Shown piece by piece: positions 62,361 through 64,000 of a DNA stretch of 64,000 nt (the stretch's first letter is position 1; each line of letters opens with the position of its first letter). Source of the DNA: Planctomycetaceae bacterium (GTDB taxonomy: Bacteria; Planctomycetota; Planctomycetia; Planctomycetales; Planctomycetaceae); the NCBI GenBank assembly GCA_002726205.1, contig PBSL01000036.1, positions 62,001 to 126,000 of the forward strand, given 5' to 3'. The notes below the pieces were generated by a model. The model made no database searches, was not told where the DNA came from, and saw only the letters and a program-made list of their open reading frames with translations. Position numbers and translations under genes: made by a program.

Positions 62361-63320
62361 ATGGCTTTGGTGGATGTCGTGACGGGGGGATTTGAGGCCG
62401 AATTGGCACGCTGGAGGCCCGGGGCAGGGCCGGTACCGGTTTGCACGTTACCGCAAGCGCGTGACTATTGTCGGCGGCTGGCGGCGACGCATTACGAGAA
62501 TTTTCCACTGCTGTCCTGGATGCTTCCCCGCCGGCTTCGGCACCCGTTACAGGTTGTCTATGCCTGGTGCCGCTGGGCCGATGACCTGGCCGATGAGGTC
62601 CCAGGGCAGGAGCAATCGCTGGAATTGCTGGCCTGGTGGCGAAGTGAACTGGAAGCCTGTTTCGAGGGTACGCCGACGCATCCGGTGCCTCTGGCGCTGC
62701 AGGAGGTCGTTGGGGAATTCCGGCTCTGTCGCCAGCCCTTCGATGACCTGCTGGACGCGTTCGTCCAGGATCAGCGGGTTGTCGAATACGAGACATTCGA
62801 GCAGTTGCTGGGGTATTGTCGCTTGAGCGCCAACCCGGTCGGGCGAATCGTCCTGGCACTGTGTGAAACAGAAACCGACGAGGCGTTCGTGCATTCCGAT
62901 GCGATCTGTACCGGGTTGCAACTGGCGAACTTCTGGCAGGATCTGCGACGGGACCACGAGAGTGGCCGCGTCTATCTCCCGCTGGAGGATTGTCGCCGGT
63001 TTGGTTATGACCGGACGAGACTGGCGGCGCGGACGACCGATGACGCCTTCCTGTCGCTGATGCAGTTCGAGGTGGATCGTGCCCGCGGCCTGCTCGAGCA
63101 GGGGCGATCCCTGGTGACGTTGATTCCCGGTCGCATGCAGATCGTGATCGACCTGTTTGCCCGGGGTGGCCTGGTGATCCTGGAGCGGGTCCAGCGAACC
63201 GGCTACCGGGTATGGGATCACCGTCCGGTGGTCGGCCGCCGCGATGTGGTGGGGATGGTCCTGGCCGCGTCAGCATCGACGGTCCGGCGCTGGTTGTGCG
63301 GTGGCGGGGGAACGACGTGA
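62361..63320 (+). CDS. hpnC: Squalene synthesis enzyme HpnC (hydroxysqualene synthase)
   Basis: This 319-residue protein belongs to the squalene/phytoene synthase family. Aspartate-rich motifs appear as WADDLADE near residue 75 and NFWQDLRRDHESGRVYLP near 195. It opens with LPQARDYCRRLAATHYENFPL, typical of HpnC. HpnC converts presqualene diphosphate to hydroxysqualene in the HpnCDE route to squalene. The start is uncertain because GAGG abuts the ATG; the GTG at 62370 would have better spacing. Its stop overlaps the hpnD start (GTGA). Hopanoid lipids are characteristic of several planctomycetes. Confidence 0.93.
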   Translation: MALVDVVTGGFEAELARWRPGAGPVPVCTLPQARDYCRRLAATHYENFPLLSWMLPRRLRHPLQVVYAWCRWADDLADEVPGQEQSLELLAWWRSELEACFEGTPTHPVPLALQEVVGEFRLCRQPFDDLLDAFVQDQRVVEYETFEQLLGYCRLSANPVGRIVLALCETETDEAFVHSDAICTGLQLANFWQDLRRDHESGRVYLPLEDCRRFGYDRTRLAARTTDDAFLSLMQFEVDRARGLLEQGRSLVTLIPGRMQIVIDLFARGGLVILERVQRTGYRVWDHRPVVGRRDVVGMVLAASASTVRRWLCGGGGTT

Positions 63321-64000
63321 ACAGATCGCGGCTGGATGATTCGTACCAGGCCTGTCGCCGGTTGACCCGTCGGACGGCCGGGAACTTCTTCGTTTCGTTT
63401 TTCGGGTTGCCCCGTGAACGATTTCGAGGGATGTGTGCCCTGTACGCCTTTCTCAGGCTCTCCGATGATCTCGGCGACGAACCCGGCTGGTCAGCTCCTC
63501 AGCGGCAGCAGCGGCTGCAGGCGTGGCGAGAGCAGCTGGCAGCCGCGTTGGCTGGTCCGACGGTTCCGTGGGTCGAACCCGTCGATGTGTTTCCGGCACT
63601 GGTCGACACCGTGGCGAGGTTCCAGGTCCCTGCCGAATCCCTGGGTGGTGTGCTGGATGGGATTGCCATGGACCTGGTCCCACGGACCTACGAGACGATC
63701 GAGGATCTGCAGGTTTACTGCGACCGTGTCGCGGGTGCCGTGGGCCTGTGTTGCCTGCACATCTGGGGGTTCCACGACCCGGTGGCAAAGGAAACCGCCC
63801 TTGACTGCGGCATGGCCCTGCAATTGACCAACATCCTCAGGGATCTTCAGGAAGATGCTGTCATGGGTCGCATCTACCTGCCCCGGGAAGACCTTCGCCG
63901 GTTCGGTGTGACCACCGATGATCTGGTCGCCGGTCGCGCCGGTGACCGGTTCCGGACAATGATGCGATTCGAAGTCGAGCGGACCCGGGCATATTACGCT
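63317..64000 (+). CDS. hpnD: Presqualene diphosphate synthase HpnD, 3' truncated
   Basis: The frame opens at a GTG inside the hpnC stop (GTGA) and continues to the window end, giving 228 residues without a stop. Motif 1 is LSDDLGDEPG near residue 49 and motif 2 is LTNILRDLQEDAVMGRIYLP near 175, both for binding diphosphate through magnesium. ARG-rich parts and CDRVAGAVGLCCLHIWG match HpnD and phytoene synthase. HpnD joins two farnesyl diphosphates into presqualene diphosphate, the step before HpnC. hpnE is expected downstream, outside the window. Confidence 0.93.
   Translation, partial: MNRSRLDDSYQACRRLTRRTAGNFFVSFFGLPRERFRGMCALYAFLRLSDDLGDEPGWSAPQRQQRLQAWREQLAAALAGPTVPWVEPVDVFPALVDTVARFQVPAESLGGVLDGIAMDLVPRTYETIEDLQVYCDRVAGAVGLCCLHIWGFHDPVAKETALDCGMALQLTNILRDLQEDAVMGRIYLPREDLRRFGVTTDDLVAGRAGDRFRTMMRFEVERTRAYYA

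Overview
The window is high-GC chromosomal DNA from a member of the phylum Planctomycetota, probably from the Pirellulales/Planctomycetales breadth of the phylum. This is inferred from gene content: a DUF1559 pseudopilin with an H-X9-DG tail, a DUF1501 protein, a DUF1080 protein, a giant ThuA/discoidin/dehydrogenase/cytochrome c protein, a planctomycete-type ECF sigma factor, and an mraZ gene standing apart from any division (dcw) cluster. No phage, insertion sequence, CRISPR array or rRNA was seen. Both strands are used in short runs, and convergent genes often overlap at their stops.

Layout. 1-9.7 kb: a 5'-truncated TPR-like gene, ribD, a secreted HEATH metallopeptidase, a polyglycine protein, the 1271-residue multidomain cytochrome and a small membrane protein. 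9.8-14.8 kb: tRNA-Arg(UCG), an Ldh2-type dehydrogenase, a sarcosine-oxidase-like enzyme and a PQQ-type propeller protein (reverse run), then a PD40 propeller protein. 14.8-20.2 kb: a reverse run ispG-xylB-ocd-pyk joining isoprenoid synthesis with pentulose and pyruvate metabolism. 20.3-30.8 kb: a TPR lipoprotein, a zinc-ribbon membrane protein, the DUF1559 pseudopilin, a degenerate P-loop protein coupled to a HAD phosphatase, a SRAP protein, an aldo/keto reductase, a thioesterase, an aminotransferase, a peroxiredoxin/thioredoxin pair, tRNA-His(GUG) and a DUF1080 protein. 30.8-34.6 kb: a FlaA1/CapD-type sugar nucleotide enzyme and a large secreted protein of unknown function.

34.7-37.8 kb is the most unusual part. 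mraZ is followed by two membrane-anchored coiled-coil proteins, the second with an MreC-like architecture, and by a previously hidden 48-residue membrane peptide whose start lies inside the preceding gene. A sigma70-like promoter upstream of mraZ carries a 17-bp repeated motif in its spacer, with two more copies further upstream.

37.9-41.2 kb: another secreted metallopeptidase and a UvrD-family helicase. 41.3-50.8 kb: a carbohydrate locus with a sugar isomerase/epimerase, a degenerate-M14/GH105 fusion, a CrtI-like oxidoreductase, an enolase-superfamily enzyme, a MetE-like methyltransferase and a KdgF-like cupin, facing an SDR and a GH88 protein. Together these suggest use of 4,5-unsaturated uronides. 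50.8-53.5 kb: a 7Fe ferredoxin divergent from an ECF sigma factor, then DUF1501. 53.6-59.1 kb: an esterase-like protein with a large unknown C-terminal part, then a lid-less Hsp70 followed by a J-like/MshEN membrane protein. 59.1-64 kb: two exported proteins, the GTPase Der, and hpnC-hpnD (squalene synthesis for hopanoids), the last cut by the window end.

All calls come from reading the sequence. No database search was run.
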